Part shown: positions 1-9,025 of the stretch, in pieces
Numbering within the stretch: the stretch's first letter is position 1
Layout of the letters: each line of letters opens with the position of its first letter
Assembly (NCBI RefSeq): GCF_019511375.1
Contig: NZ_JAEUAO010000003.1
Coordinates: 682,001-746,000 of the forward strand
Reading direction: 5' to 3'
From: Rhizobium herbae
Lineage (GTDB): Bacteria; Pseudomonadota; Alphaproteobacteria; Rhizobiales; Rhizobiaceae
Length of the DNA stretch: 64,000 nt
Made by a program: the position numbers and the translations under genes
Notes under the pieces: model-generated
Seen by the model: only the letters and a program-made list of their open reading frames with translations
What the model was told of the DNA's origin: nothing
Databases searched by the model: none

Positions 1-1208
1 TCGGCGATAAGGAAAGGCATCACGCCCTTCATCAGCTCTTCCATGTTCAGTTTGGAGACGCCGCAGATCACGTTGAGGACGGTGCCGACCGGTGGCGTGA
101 TGAGTCCGATTGCGTTGTTGATGATGAACAGGACGCCGAAATAGACAGGATCGATGCCCGCCTGCTTGATGATCGGCATCAAGACGGGCGTCATGATCAG
201 AATGGTCGGCGTCATGTCCATCGCGGTGCCGACGAGTACGACCAGGCCCATGATCGCAAGCAACAGCAGCGTCTGATTGTCCATCAGGGGTTCGACGAGC
301 TTTGCCAGATCCCCCGGGACGTCCGCGACCGTGATCAGCCAGGCGGAAACGGCGGCGCAGGCGACCAGGAACATCACGACCGAGGTAATCTTCGCTGCGG
401 CCACAAAGACGTGGAACAGCTTGGCGGGCGGCAGTTCGCGGTAGATCACCATCGACACGAAGAGAGAGTAGACGGCTGCGACGACGCCGGCTTCCGTCGG
501 TGTGAAAACTCCGAACTTCAGCCCGATGATAATGATCAGCGGCAGCATCAGCGCCCAGATGCTGTCGAGGAATGCCTTCAGCCGCACCGCACCGCTTTGT
601 TTCGCCGGCAAGGCGAACTGCTCCTTGCGGGCCACGATCATCCAGGTGGCGCAGAGTGCTCCGGCAATCATCAGCCCTGGAAAAATGCCCGCGAGGAACA
701 GCTTCGTGATCGAAACCCCGCCGACCACGCCATACAGGATGAAGCCGATGGAGGGCGGGATGATCGGGCCGATAACAGACGCAGAAGCGAGGAGACCGCC
801 GGTGCGGGCCGGATCGTGGCCGGACTTCAGCATCATCGGAAATAGCAGCGCGCCGAGTGCGGCCGCGTCCGCCACCGCCGAGCCGGACAGGCTCGAAAGA
901 ATACAGGCCGCGAAGATTGCCACGAAGCCGAGACCGCCGCGGATGTGGCCGACCATGGCCATGGCGAGTTCGACGATGCGGCGCGACAGACCGCCCGTAT
1001 TCATGACTTCACCGGCCAGAAGAAAGAACGGCACTGCCATCAGCGGAAAGCTGTCTGCGCCGTTCAAGACGTTCTGCGCGACGATCTGTGCGTCGAACAG
1101 GCCGAGATACATCATCAGGGCGACGCCGCTGATGATCAGTGCGAACGCAATCGGCACGCCGAGCGCCATGGGGCCAAGCAGGGCTCCGAGGAAAATCGTG
1201 ACTGTCAT
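1..1208 (-). CDS. dctM: TRAP transporter large permease, DctM family (3' end outside window)
   Basis: Membrane subunit of a tripartite ATP-independent periplasmic transporter, which imports organic acids or similar solutes using an ion gradient. The first 402 residues are visible, against about 425 in the family, so roughly the last helix is cut by the window edge. The protein is hydrophobic throughout and begins MTVTIFLGALLGPMALGVP; family-typical stretches include MAVPFFLLAGEVMN and SGSAVADAAALG near residues 60-110 and GLITPPVG near the visible end. The ATG has a GAGGAG ribosome site 6 nt upstream. It lies 10 nt after dctQ, so the two form an operon. No DctP binding protein is visible; it may lie beyond the left edge. 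The substrate cannot be told from the sequence. Confidence 0.93.
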   Translation of the reverse strand, partial: MTVTIFLGALLGPMALGVPIAFALIISGVALMMYLGLFDAQIVAQNVLNGADSFPLMAVPFFLLAGEVMNTGGLSRRIVELAMAMVGHIRGGLGFVAIFAACILSSLSGSAVADAAALGALLFPMMLKSGHDPARTGGLLASASVIGPIIPPSIGFILYGVVGGVSITKLFLAGIFPGLMIAGALCATWMIVARKEQFALPAKQSGAVRLKAFLDSIWALMLPLIIIIGLKFGVFTPTEAGVVAAVYSLFVSMVIYRELPPAKLFHVFVAAAKITSVVMFLVACAAVSAWLITVADVPGDLAKLVEPLMDNQTLLLLAIMGLVVLVGTAMDMTPTILIMTPVLMPIIKQAGIDPVYFGVLFIINNAIGLITPPVGTVLNVICGVSKLNMEELMKGVMPFLIA

Positions 1209-1218
1209 GGCGCGCTCC

Positions 1219-1782
1219 TCAGTGTTTTGCAACGGGCTGAACCAGCGCCGGAGCAACATGGTCGTCGAGAGCAAGCTGGTCTTCGCTGTCGCGCACCAAC
1301 TCGGCGGTCTTGACGTCGATCCGACCGGTTGCGACCGCAAAGGCGTCCCAAAGGATGATCAGGAACGCGGGAATGCCGAAAGCGAGCCCGGCACCGTAGA
1401 AGACGGCCATGGAGATACCGGTCGCCGGTGCTGCGACATGCAGGTTGATCGCTGCCTGTGCCCAGCTTCCACTGATCATCAGCCACGTTGCCCATAGCAT
1501 CAGCGCGTGGCCAGCGAGGACCGCGGTTTTAGCCCCAAGGGGAGGCAGCCGCCGAAGCAGGGAGTCGACGCCGAGATGGGCATGCTCCCGCATGGCGACG
1601 ACGGCGCCAAGGAAGGTCAGCCAGACAAAGAAGATACGTGAAAGTTCTTCGGAATAGGTGATGCCGGTGTTTAGGGCATAGCGCAGGACGACGTTGCCGA
1701 AAACCAGCACGACCATGCCGGCAAGCAGCAGCGCCATCGCGGCCTTCACCACCAGAAAACAGAATTCAATTATCCGGATCAT
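1219..1782 (-). CDS. dctQ: TRAP transporter small permease, DctQ family
   Basis: Small membrane subunit that pairs with DctM. It has 187 residues, four predicted membrane helices, and the family motif EELSRIFFVWLTFLGA around residues 45-60 between helices 1 and 2. The ATG follows a strong GGGAGGAG. The C-terminal 30 residues are hydrophilic and acidic, longer than strictly needed. It is first in the operon and divergent from a TetR-family gene. The intergenic region holds a palindrome beside a TTGACA element reading toward this gene, so repression by that regulator is likely (inference). Confidence 0.92.
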   Translation of the reverse strand: MIRIIEFCFLVVKAAMALLLAGMVVLVFGNVVLRYALNTGITYSEELSRIFFVWLTFLGAVVAMREHAHLGVDSLLRRLPPLGAKTAVLAGHALMLWATWLMISGSWAQAAINLHVAAPATGISMAVFYGAGLAFGIPAFLIILWDAFAVATGRIDVKTAELVRDSEDQLALDDHVAPALVQPVAKH

Positions 1783-1905
1783 TCGCTCCTCCCAAGCGGT
1801 TACCGTCTCGCCGTCTTCCAGGTCCTCATCGGTCAGGACAGGTTTACAACAAGGCGAATGCGACGATCACTCCTCCAAGCTTTCGTTGCCTCCCTCTAAA
1901 ATGTA

Positions 1906-1925
1906 CGAACTAGTTCGAATGTCAA
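1906..1925 (-). promoter_or_regulatory. Palindromic operator next to a -35 element, dctQM / tetR intergenic region
   Basis: CGAACTAGTTCG at 1906-1917 is a perfect 12-bp palindrome. It directly adjoins TTGACA (minus strand, 1925-1920), a consensus -35 for the dctQM direction, so the palindrome lies in the promoter spacer. That is where a TetR repressor would bind. No good -10 hexamer is evident at the expected distance. The assignment to the neighbouring TetR protein is inference. Confidence 0.5.
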
Positions 1926-2063
1926 GTACGATCTCTTGAAAGACATCGCCAAGGTCAATAAGACTGTGGGGCAGTGCGCGGGAATGGAGCTCGCGTGCGA
2001 CGCGTTTGGTTTTTACCTTTCGCGTTGAAAATCAGGACTGTGGCGGGGGAGAAACAGCTAGGA

Positions 2064-2699
2064 ATGGCGGCGCGAGAAAACGGACGCAAAAACGATCCAC
2101 AGCGAACGAAGGAAGATATCCTGATTGTCGCCACCGAGGAGTTCGCCACCCATGGTCTCGCCGGCGCACGCGTAGATGCGATTGCCGAGAAGACCCGAAC
2201 GTCCAAACGGATGATCTACTATTATTTCGACAGCAAAGAGGGCCTCTATCTTGCCGTTCTCGAGCGCTCGTACCGGAAAATCCGCACGCACGAAGAGGAC
2301 CTGAACCTTTCGAGCCTGGCGCCGGAGGAGGCTCTGAGAACGCTGATATCCTCCACGTTCGATCATGATGAGACCAATCCCGATTTCGTACGCCTTGTCA
2401 GCATTGAAAATATCCATCATGCCGCGCATATGCTGCGTTCCGAAGCCATCCGCGAACTCAACGTTTCGGTGATTGAAACGATTGCGGCAATTCTTGATCG
2501 CGGCGTTGCGCAGGGCGTGTTCCGCCGCAACGCGGACCCGATCGACATCCACATGCTCATCAGCGCCTTCTGTTTCTTCCGGGTGTCGAACCGCTACACG
2601 TTCGGAACGATCTTTCGGCGCGATCTCTCCGAGCCCGCAACGGCGCAGCGGCACAAGACACTGATCGCCGACGCGGTCGTAAGCTATCTGAAGACCTGA
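2064..2699 (+). CDS. TetR/AcrR family transcriptional regulator
   Basis: DNA-binding repressor of 211 residues. The N-terminal helix-turn-helix spans about residues 14-60 (ILIVATEEFATHGL, then TSKRMIYYYFDSKEGLY). The C-terminal ligand domain resembles the YcdC/RutR-type domain. An upstream GTG would add 30 residues rich in Arg and hydrophobics with no TetR similarity, so the ATG at 2064 is preferred; it follows a purine-rich gggggagaaacagctagga. It is divergent from dctQM, which makes control of that transporter likely. The inducer is unknown. Confidence 0.88.
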   Translation: MAARENGRKNDPQRTKEDILIVATEEFATHGLAGARVDAIAEKTRTSKRMIYYYFDSKEGLYLAVLERSYRKIRTHEEDLNLSSLAPEEALRTLISSTFDHDETNPDFVRLVSIENIHHAAHMLRSEAIRELNVSVIETIAAILDRGVAQGVFRRNADPIDIHMLISAFCFFRVSNRYTFGTIFRRDLSEPATAQRHKTLIADAVVSYLKT

Positions 2700-2708
2700 G
2701 TTGAGGCG

Positions 2709-3923
2709 CTATGCGGGAACGCCACTCAACCGGCGGCCCAGAAGCGCCAGCCCGATCAGCGCGAAAAGAGCAAAAGCGGCGCCAACCAGAAATGTACCCT
2801 GTGGCCCCACCATATCCCACAATACGCCGGCGATGACACTGGCAAGCAGCAGGGCCAGGCCAGTGACGAGGTTGAATATGCCGAATCCGGTCCCGCGAAG
2901 CTCGGCCGGCGCGGCGTCGGCAATCAAAGTTGCAAACAGTCCCTGCGTGAACCCCATGTGCAGCCCCCACAACACCACGCCGGCGATCAGGCCGGGGAAG
3001 CCGGGCACGAATGCGAGCAGCACGTCCGCCGCGATAAGCAGGAGAAGGCCGATTACCAGCATCGCCACCCGGTTTACGCGGTCCGACAAGGCTCCGGCGG
3101 GATAGGCCGACAGGGCATAGGCTATGTTCATCACGACAAGGACTGCCGGAATGAGCATCAACTGCAGACCGTCGGACTGAGCCCGCAGCAGCAGGAACGC
3201 CTCGCTGAAACGGGCAAGGGTAAACACGGTGGCGACGACGACTACCCACCAATAGTTCGGCCCGAGGCGGACAAGTTCGTCGCGATGCAACGGCATGCTG
3301 ACGCGGCGCAATCCTTCAGGCCGCTTCGGCTCCTTCACCGCGACGGCCAAGAGCGCAACGGCCAGAAACGCCGGAAGGACAGCGACCCAGAACACTGCCT
3401 GGAAGTGATCCGCCGTCAGCCACATCAGGCCGATGGCGAGAAGCGGCCCGAGAAAGGCGCCGATCGTGTCGAGCGATTGGCGCAGGCCGAAACTGGCGCC
3501 ACGCAGATGGGGTGGAGCGATGTCGGCCACAAGCGCATCGCGCGGCGCGCCGCGAATGCCCTTGCCAACCCGGTCGATAAAACGCGCAGCAACCAGCCAA
3601 CCCACCGTTGGTGCGAGCGGAAAGATCGGTTTGGTGAGCGCGGCAAGGCCATAGCCGAGGACGGCGAGGAGCTTGCGCTTGCCGAGCCAATCGCTGAGCG
3701 CTCCGGAAAATACCTTGGTGATCGAAGCGGTCGCTTCCGCGATGCCTTCGATAATGCCCACGGTAAGCACCGAGGTCCCGAGCACTGAGATCATATAGAC
3801 GGGAAGCAGGGCGTGGATCATCTCTGAGGAAATATCCATCAGCATCGACACGAAGCCGAGCACCCAGATTCCCGCCGGGATCGTCCTTCGGCCGTCGCCC
3901 GGTTCCAAGATGTTGCTTGTCAC
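2709..3923 (-). CDS. MFS transporter, 12 TM
   Basis: Major facilitator superfamily permease of 404 residues with about twelve hydrophobic segments. The loop DWLGKRKLL after helix 2 and the segment RFIDRVGKGIRGAPRDALVAD around helix 4-5 are typical of an MFS group often found near metal or stress genes. The GTG at 3923 is chosen because GGAGG lies 7 nt upstream; an ATG at 3950 would add nine polar residues. It is convergent with the TetR gene (9 nt apart) and divergent from dmeRF. A role in metal tolerance is possible from context only; the substrate is unknown. Confidence 0.85.
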   Translation of the reverse strand: MTSNILEPGDGRRTIPAGIWVLGFVSMLMDISSEMIHALLPVYMISVLGTSVLTVGIIEGIAEATASITKVFSGALSDWLGKRKLLAVLGYGLAALTKPIFPLAPTVGWLVAARFIDRVGKGIRGAPRDALVADIAPPHLRGASFGLRQSLDTIGAFLGPLLAIGLMWLTADHFQAVFWVAVLPAFLAVALLAVAVKEPKRPEGLRRVSMPLHRDELVRLGPNYWWVVVVATVFTLARFSEAFLLLRAQSDGLQLMLIPAVLVVMNIAYALSAYPAGALSDRVNRVAMLVIGLLLLIAADVLLAFVPGFPGLIAGVVLWGLHMGFTQGLFATLIADAAPAELRGTGFGIFNLVTGLALLLASVIAGVLWDMVGPQGTFLVGAAFALFALIGLALLGRRLSGVPA

Positions 3924-4226
3924 TCGGTTGCCTCCGCTTTTCCCCGTCATCTGTTGTCATCTTGCATCGAGGACCCGATGGGTAGCCGTCGAGCAGTTTT
4001 CCCGCAGGCTTGTAGCCGGGCTGCCGCCTCCTCACCAGAGTTCTCGGTGGAAGTTGGACTTGCGGATCTTCTGCGGCCAGCTTGAAGTTTTCGCAAGGTG
4101 ATAGACCAGCGTTAAAATTTCAACCGCACCGAACGGCCACAATTGTTGCGTTGGACGCGTGAACGCTCCTGGTTGGGAGGGGGCGCGCCGCCACCAATGG
4201 AGCGCCGCCTTGCTGAAGGTCAAAAT
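3924..4226. other. Intergenic region between MFS gene and dmeRF
   Basis: About 300 bases between two divergent genes. I find no convincing open reading frame or RNA gene. The MFS promoter must lie at its left end; the dmeR operator begins at its right edge. Confidence 0.6.
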
Positions 4227-4248
4227 ATACTATATAGGAGTATAGTAT
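4227..4248 (+). promoter_or_regulatory. DmeR operator overlapping the dmeR ribosome site and start codon
   Basis: Inverted repeat ATACTATA-TAGGAG-TATAGTAT. The spacer contains the ribosome-binding AGGAG (4236-4240), and the right arm covers the first two bases of the ATG at 4247. The form matches the AT-rich inverted repeat with G-containing centre known for DmeR/RcnR-type regulators. Binding here would occlude initiation of transcription or translation of dmeRF. Confidence 0.8.
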
Positions 4249-4522
4249 GTCTCACACGAAAACCAACAAGGGTGACCTCATCGCCAGGGTCCGGCGAATC
4301 GCCGGACAGGTTGCAGCGCTCGAGCGGGCGCTTGAGGCGGAGACCGGATGCGCGGTTGTTCTCCAGCAGGTCGCCGCCGCCCGCGGTGCGATCAACGGAT
4401 TGATGGACGAAATTATCGAGGATCATTTGCGTGAACATGTGGCCCATCCCGATCTCGACGGGGCGGCGCGCGCGAAAGGAGCGGACGAACTTGCTGCTGT
4501 GATCCGTCGCTACGCCAGATAG
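4247..4522 (+). CDS. dmeR: Ni/Co-responsive repressor DmeR (RcnR/CsoR family)
   Basis: Small all-helical metal-sensing repressor, 91 residues, the usual length. The metal-binding residues of the RcnR group are all present: His3, Cys35, His60 and His64. The combination with His3 and His64 points to nickel/cobalt sensing as in RcnR, rather than formaldehyde sensing as in FrmR, which lacks that His64. When metal binds, the repressor should leave the operator that overlaps its own start. It is 3 nt upstream of dmeF, so the two are co-transcribed and autoregulated. Confidence 0.92.
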   Translation: MSHTKTNKGDLIARVRRIAGQVAALERALEAETGCAVVLQQVAAARGAINGLMDEIIEDHLREHVAHPDLDGAARAKGADELAAVIRRYAR

Positions 4523-4525
4523 GGA

Positions 4526-5470
4526 ATGCCGCGCATGACCGGCCACGGTGACATCAGCCCTCTTACCCATGAGCATAGCTATCTGGGCGATTCTCATGAC
4601 ACAAATGCCAGGCGAACCCTTTGGGTCGTGGTGCTCACGTCGGTCATGATGATCGGCGAGATCATTGCCGGCTCGATGTTCAATTCCATGGCGCTCCTGG
4701 CGGATGGTTTTCATATGTCGACGCATGCGGGGGCTCTCGCAATCGCGGCATGGGCTTATGCCTTTGCCAGGCGGCACGCTCGTGACCGTCGGTTCAGTTT
4801 CGGAACAGGCAAGGTGGGTGACCTCGCAGGCTTTGCTTCCGCTTTGATACTGGGCATTATTGCGCTTGGCATTGCCGTCGACTCCGTGGTTCGCCTCATG
4901 GAACCGCGCCCGGTCGCGTTCACCGAAGCAACCCTGGTTGCGGTTATCGGCTTGCTGGTCAATATCGCCAGCGCACTGCTGCTGAGCGGTGGCCACAAGC
5001 ATATTCATCAGCATGCCGGTAATGATCATCATCATGGCCACCACCACAGCCACGGCACCCATCATCACGATAACAACATGCGCGCGGCGTTTGTGCATGT
5101 CATCGCCGACGCGTTGACCTCGGTCCTGGCCATTGCCGCGCTGCTCAGCGGGCGCTATCTCGGCTGGGTGTGGTTGGATCCGGTGATGGGTTTAGTCGGA
5201 GCCATCGTCATCGCTACCTGGTCGTGGTCGCTGATCCGGCAAACGGCGGCGGTCTTGCTGGATACGACTGACACACATCTTGAAGCCGAAGTGCGCGCGC
5301 ATGTCGAGGGCAAAGGTGACGCCCGGATTACCGATCTGCACATCTGGCGTGTAGGGCCCGGGGCGCACGCAGCCATTGTCAGCGTCACGGGTGCGGTTAG
5401 TGGCGAGACCGTGCGTTCGCGTCTGGCGCCGGTGCACGAACTGGCCCATCTCACGGTTGAAACGCGATAG
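4526..5470 (+). CDS. dmeF: Cation diffusion facilitator DmeF (Co/Ni efflux)
   Basis: Inner-membrane metal/proton antiporter of 314 residues that exports divalent cobalt and nickel. Six helices are visible. The metal-site motifs of the CDF family are present: LLADGFHMSTH in TM2 and HVIADALTSV in TM5. The loop between TM4 and TM5 (about residues 166-190) is very rich in histidine (HHHGHHHSHGTHHHD), as in DmeF. The C-terminal cytoplasmic domain (from about 235) includes ITDLHIWRVGPG. It starts 3 nt after dmeR with GGGA as ribosome site. Confidence 0.93.
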   Translation: MPRMTGHGDISPLTHEHSYLGDSHDTNARRTLWVVVLTSVMMIGEIIAGSMFNSMALLADGFHMSTHAGALAIAAWAYAFARRHARDRRFSFGTGKVGDLAGFASALILGIIALGIAVDSVVRLMEPRPVAFTEATLVAVIGLLVNIASALLLSGGHKHIHQHAGNDHHHGHHHSHGTHHHDNNMRAAFVHVIADALTSVLAIAALLSGRYLGWVWLDPVMGLVGAIVIATWSWSLIRQTAAVLLDTTDTHLEAEVRAHVEGKGDARITDLHIWRVGPGAHAAIVSVTGAVSGETVRSRLAPVHELAHLTVETR

Positions 5471-5581
5471 CCGTCGCCGATCTCCGGCCGACAATCAACA
5501 ATCGGCGTATGGACGATTGAACGCGGTCTTCGTGTCCTTTAGTCATGAGACCGACGAAGCACCGGTTTTGCGGGGATTTGC

Positions 5582-6181
5582 GTGAAGATAGACGTCCGAC
5601 TTTGCCTGCTCGCAGCCTGCTTCGCATTCCCGCCGATGGACACGCGTGCGGAGTGGCGGGCGGTCGAAAAAGTCCAGCCCTACGCCATCGCCGGCAGGAG
5701 CGGCGCCGAGCTCTATGCCTCGATTGGCGAAAGAGGGCCGAAGGCCGGTGGTCTGGGACGGGCAATCGCACACACCAGTTTCAAGTTGACCTGGACCAGG
5801 AAATACGAAGTGCAGGGCGACGCCTGCGTGCTCGTTTCGGCGCGACCCAAGCTCATCATCACCTATACTTTGCCAAGGCCGTCCGAGCCGTTACCTGCCG
5901 ACACGAAGAAGAATTGGGAAGCATTCAGTGCCGGGGTCCACAAGCATGAGCTCGTGCATGGCGATCACATAAAAGACATGGTGAAAAAGATCGAAGCCGC
6001 AACCGTCGGGCTCAGCGTTCTTGCGGATCCCGGTTGCAAGAAGATCAAGACCGAAATGACCACCCGCCTTGGCGCGCTCTCCCGGGCGCAACGACAGCAA
6101 AGCCGGGATTTCGACCGTATGGAGCTCAGTGATGGCGGCAATATTCACCAACTGATTCTAGCGCTGGTGAACGGCGGCTAA
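5582..6181 (+). CDS. DUF922 family secreted protein with HExxH motif
   Basis: A 199-residue protein with an N-terminal signal peptide (about 1-23, cleavage near TRA-EW), so it is probably periplasmic. A zinc-protease-like HELVH motif at 122-126, followed by GDH, is the hallmark of the DUF922 family. Two cysteines are in the mature part. The GTG start is supported by GGGGA 5 nt upstream. Peptidase activity is predicted from the motif only; no partner is evident nearby. Confidence 0.8.
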   Translation: MKIDVRLCLLAACFAFPPMDTRAEWRAVEKVQPYAIAGRSGAELYASIGERGPKAGGLGRAIAHTSFKLTWTRKYEVQGDACVLVSARPKLIITYTLPRPSEPLPADTKKNWEAFSAGVHKHELVHGDHIKDMVKKIEAATVGLSVLADPGCKKIKTEMTTRLGALSRAQRQQSRDFDRMELSDGGNIHQLILALVNGG

Positions 6182-6200
6182 GAGCAGCGTCGCAGCGGTT

Positions 6201-6749
6201 TCAGAAGGTTGGCGGCGTGCAGGCGCTGATAACCTCACAAGCGACCGGTCCCACGCAGCGGAAACGGTGCGGCCGCCGGCTCTCAAAGTAATAGGCGTCG
6301 CCGGGTCCAAGGACGCGCCGCTCGTCATCCACCGTCACCTCCAGCCGTCCGGACAGCACGATCCCGCCCTCCTCGCCCTCATGGACGAGCGGAACCTTTC
6401 CGGTATAGGCGCCCGGCTGATAGCACTCCTTGAGGATTTGCAGGCTGCGTCCGAACAGATTGTCGCCGATTTGCCGGTAGGAGATCGGTCCCTTGCCGAT
6501 CTCGGTGAGTTCATCGGAGCGGTAGAAAGCCTTGCGCGGCCGCTCCGGCTCAAAGGCGAAGAACTCGGCCAGGCCGATTGGAATGCCGTCGAGAATGCGC
6601 TTCAGCGCGCCAACCGACGGGTTGGCGGAGTTGGATTCGATCAACGAGATCGTCGAATTGGTCACGCCAGTCCGTCTGGCAAGTTCGCGCTGGGAGAGAT
6701 TACGCGTTGTCCGCAGGTACCTGAGGCGGCCACCGATATCGACTGACAT
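6201..6749 (-). CDS. XRE-cupin transcriptional regulator
   Basis: Regulator of 182 residues: an XRE helix-turn-helix at about 8-60 (LSQRELARRTGVTNSTISLIES) and a C-terminal cupin (about 105-175; EGEEGGIVLSGRLEV, GDAYYFESRRPHRF). This architecture matches PuuR-like regulators of amine and amino acid catabolism. A longer form could begin at TTG 6788, but the ATG at 6749 fits the family. It is divergent from an omega-aminotransferase, the probable target. Confidence 0.87.
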   Translation of the reverse strand: MSVDIGGRLRYLRTTRNLSQRELARRTGVTNSTISLIESNSANPSVGALKRILDGIPIGLAEFFAFEPERPRKAFYRSDELTEIGKGPISYRQIGDNLFGRSLQILKECYQPGAYTGKVPLVHEGEEGGIVLSGRLEVTVDDERRVLGPGDAYYFESRRPHRFRCVGPVACEVISACTPPTF

Positions 6750-6891
6750 GGAGATCCGTTCCTGTTGTTCGAAATAGCGCAAATACAAGCACGCTCATCT
6801 AACAAATTCAACAGTTTGATCTGGCGCAGAAAAGGACTTGTTCGATCGGGAAAATCATGGCGGCAATGGCCCATCGCAAGGGAGATTTAAG

Positions 6892-8229
6892 ATGGACGCA
6901 CACACCAAACCAAATGCCCCGGTTCTTGACAGCTACTGGATGCCATTTACCGCCAACCGGCAATTCAAGGCTGCACCGCGTCTACTCGAATCGGCTGAAG
7001 GCATGCACTACACTGCGACCGACGGCCGCAAGATTCTCGATGGCACGGCGGGGCTATGGTGTGTCAACGCCGGCCACGGGCGCCGCCAGATCGCAACGGC
7101 AGTCGAGCGTCAGTTGACGACGCTCGACTATGCACCGTCCTTCCAGATGGGGCATCCGATCGCGTTCGATTTCGCCGAACGGTTGGCGGAGATCGCGCCC
7201 GGCGGGCCGGACAATCGGCTCGACCGGGTCTTCTTCACGGGTTCCGGTTCGGAATCGGTGGATACGGCGTTGAAGATTGCCATCGCCTACCAGCGTGCTA
7301 TCGGTCAGGGCACGCGAACCCGGCTGATCGGGCGCGAGCGCGGATATCATGGCGTCGGCTTCGGCGGCATTTCGGTCGGCGGCCTGGTCAACAATCGCCG
7401 CGTTTTCCCGCAACTCGCCGGTTCTGACCATCTGCGGCACACTCATGATCTTGCCCGCAACGCCTATATCAAGGGCCAACCGGAGCACGGAGCGGAGCTT
7501 GCCGACGATCTCGAGCGTCTGGTCGCGCTTCACGGCGCCGAAACGATCGCGGCCTGCATCGTCGAGCCCGTGGCCGGCTCCACCGGCGTGCTCGTGCCGC
7601 CGAAAGGCTATCTCGACCGGCTGCGGGCAATCTGCGACCGTCACGGCATTCTCCTGATCTTCGACGAGGTCATTACCGGCTTCGGCCGCCTTGGTGCCGG
7701 CTTCGCCGCGGACTATTTCGGCGTCCGTCCGGATATCGTCACAACCGCGAAGGGATTGACCAACGGTGCGATCCCGATGGGGGCCGTCTTCACCAGCCGC
7801 GCCGTGCATGACGCGCTGATGCATGGGCCTGAAAGTCAGATCGAGCTTTTCCATGGCTACACCTATTCCGGTCACCCGGCAGCATGCGCCGCGGGCATAG
7901 CCACGCTGGACATCTATCGCGGCGAGGGACTTCTCACGCGCGCTGCCGAACTCGAAACGGAATGGCACGAGGCAATGCACTCCCTGAGGGGCCTGCCGCA
8001 TATTATCGATATCCGCACGATCGGTCTGATTGCCGGTATCGAGCTTGCATCCCGCGACGGGGCGCTCGGTGCGCGCGCCTATGACGTTTTCGTCGATTGC
8101 TTCCAGAAGGGCCTGCTGATCAGGGTTACCGGCGACATCATCGCCTTCTCGCCACCTCTGATCATCGAGAAGGAACAGATCGGCGAGATCGTCTCCGTGC
8201 TTGGCGATGCCCTTAAACGGGCCGTGTGA
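6892..8229 (+). CDS. Omega-amino acid:pyruvate aminotransferase (class III)
   Basis: PLP-dependent enzyme of 445 residues that transfers the amino group of an omega-amino acid such as beta-alanine, or of another amine, to pyruvate. The opening DSYWMPFTANRQFK and the segment FFTGSGSESVDTALKIA are typical of the beta-alanine:pyruvate subgroup. The PLP aspartate is Asp258 (LLIFDEVITGFGR) and the Schiff-base lysine is Lys287 (TTAKGLTNG). An upstream start would add 18 residues; ATG 6892 is preferred because GGGAG lies just upstream. It is divergent from the XRE-cupin regulator, which probably controls it. The exact amine is not determinable. Confidence 0.9.
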   Translation: MDAHTKPNAPVLDSYWMPFTANRQFKAAPRLLESAEGMHYTATDGRKILDGTAGLWCVNAGHGRRQIATAVERQLTTLDYAPSFQMGHPIAFDFAERLAEIAPGGPDNRLDRVFFTGSGSESVDTALKIAIAYQRAIGQGTRTRLIGRERGYHGVGFGGISVGGLVNNRRVFPQLAGSDHLRHTHDLARNAYIKGQPEHGAELADDLERLVALHGAETIAACIVEPVAGSTGVLVPPKGYLDRLRAICDRHGILLIFDEVITGFGRLGAGFAADYFGVRPDIVTTAKGLTNGAIPMGAVFTSRAVHDALMHGPESQIELFHGYTYSGHPAACAAGIATLDIYRGEGLLTRAAELETEWHEAMHSLRGLPHIIDIRTIGLIAGIELASRDGALGARAYDVFVDCFQKGLLIRVTGDIIAFSPPLIIEKEQIGEIVSVLGDALKRAV

Positions 8230-8457
8230 TCGATGTGCCGGCAGAGCGGCCGGTTCCGGTCGCGCGTCGGTATCGTGCCTTCGAAAAGTCCTATTGCCGG
8301 TTGAAGTGTGAATGGTCTGTTAACGTGTGGTCCATTCACAGCTCGGCGCCGGCTGCGTCGAAACGGCGGATGGGAACACTCTCCCGACACGATGCGTCAG
8401 CAAAGGACCGAGTGTTGCTCGGCTGTCGCATCGAGTGGGGTCAAGAAGGAAAAATCG

Positions 8458-8988
8458 ATGAATAAATCTGTCGCGATGATGCTTTTCGCCGTGTCAATGG
8501 GCGCAACCGGCGGTACCGCCAGGGCGGCCGATGTGCGGGCCAACGACCCCGTCCCGACATACCAGGAACCGGACGCCCGGGGCGGCGTAAAGATCGGCTA
8601 TCTCGAGTGCGATGTCGGCGGCGGCGCCGGTTACGTTCTGGGGTCCGCCAAGGACATCGACTGCGTCTTCCACTCCGCTGTCGGTGAAGAGCGCACGGAC
8701 CACTATACCGGTGCGGTGCGGAAGATGGGCCTCGACCTCGGCTTCACGACTCGCAGCAAGCTGGTCTGGGCAGTCTTTGCGCCGACGGCGGGCTATCATC
8801 AGGGCTCCCTGAGCGGCCTCTACCAGGGGGCGAGCGCTGAGGCGACGGTCGGAGCCGGCGTCGGCGCCAATATTCTGGTCGGCGGCACGTCGGGTTCGAT
8901 TCACCTCCAGACGGTCAGCGTCACGGGGCAGATTGGCCTGAACCTCGCTGCGGGCGGCACTTCTGTAACCCTCACTGCCATAAACTAG
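8458..8988 (+). CDS. DUF992 family secreted protein
   Basis: A 176-residue protein with a signal peptide (about 1-23, ending ARA). The mature part begins with a short linker and then the DUF992 pattern: GVKIGYLECDVGGGAGYVLGS, two cysteines, and Gly-rich C-terminal repeats. The family is widespread in rhizobia and has no established function; it is probably periplasmic. The ATG is preceded by AAGAAGGA. The 228 bases upstream contain no other gene that I can support. Confidence 0.82.
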   Translation: MNKSVAMMLFAVSMGATGGTARAADVRANDPVPTYQEPDARGGVKIGYLECDVGGGAGYVLGSAKDIDCVFHSAVGEERTDHYTGAVRKMGLDLGFTTRSKLVWAVFAPTAGYHQGSLSGLYQGASAEATVGAGVGANILVGGTSGSIHLQTVSVTGQIGLNLAAGGTSVTLTAIN

Positions 8989-9025
8989 GCGCTGCCAACG
9001 GACATTGGGCGAAACCACGTGACCA

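Noticed and set aside
6781-6830. AT-rich imperfect repeat before the XRE-cupin regulator as operator
   Set aside because: CAAA-N8-TTTG is too short and degenerate to separate from chance.
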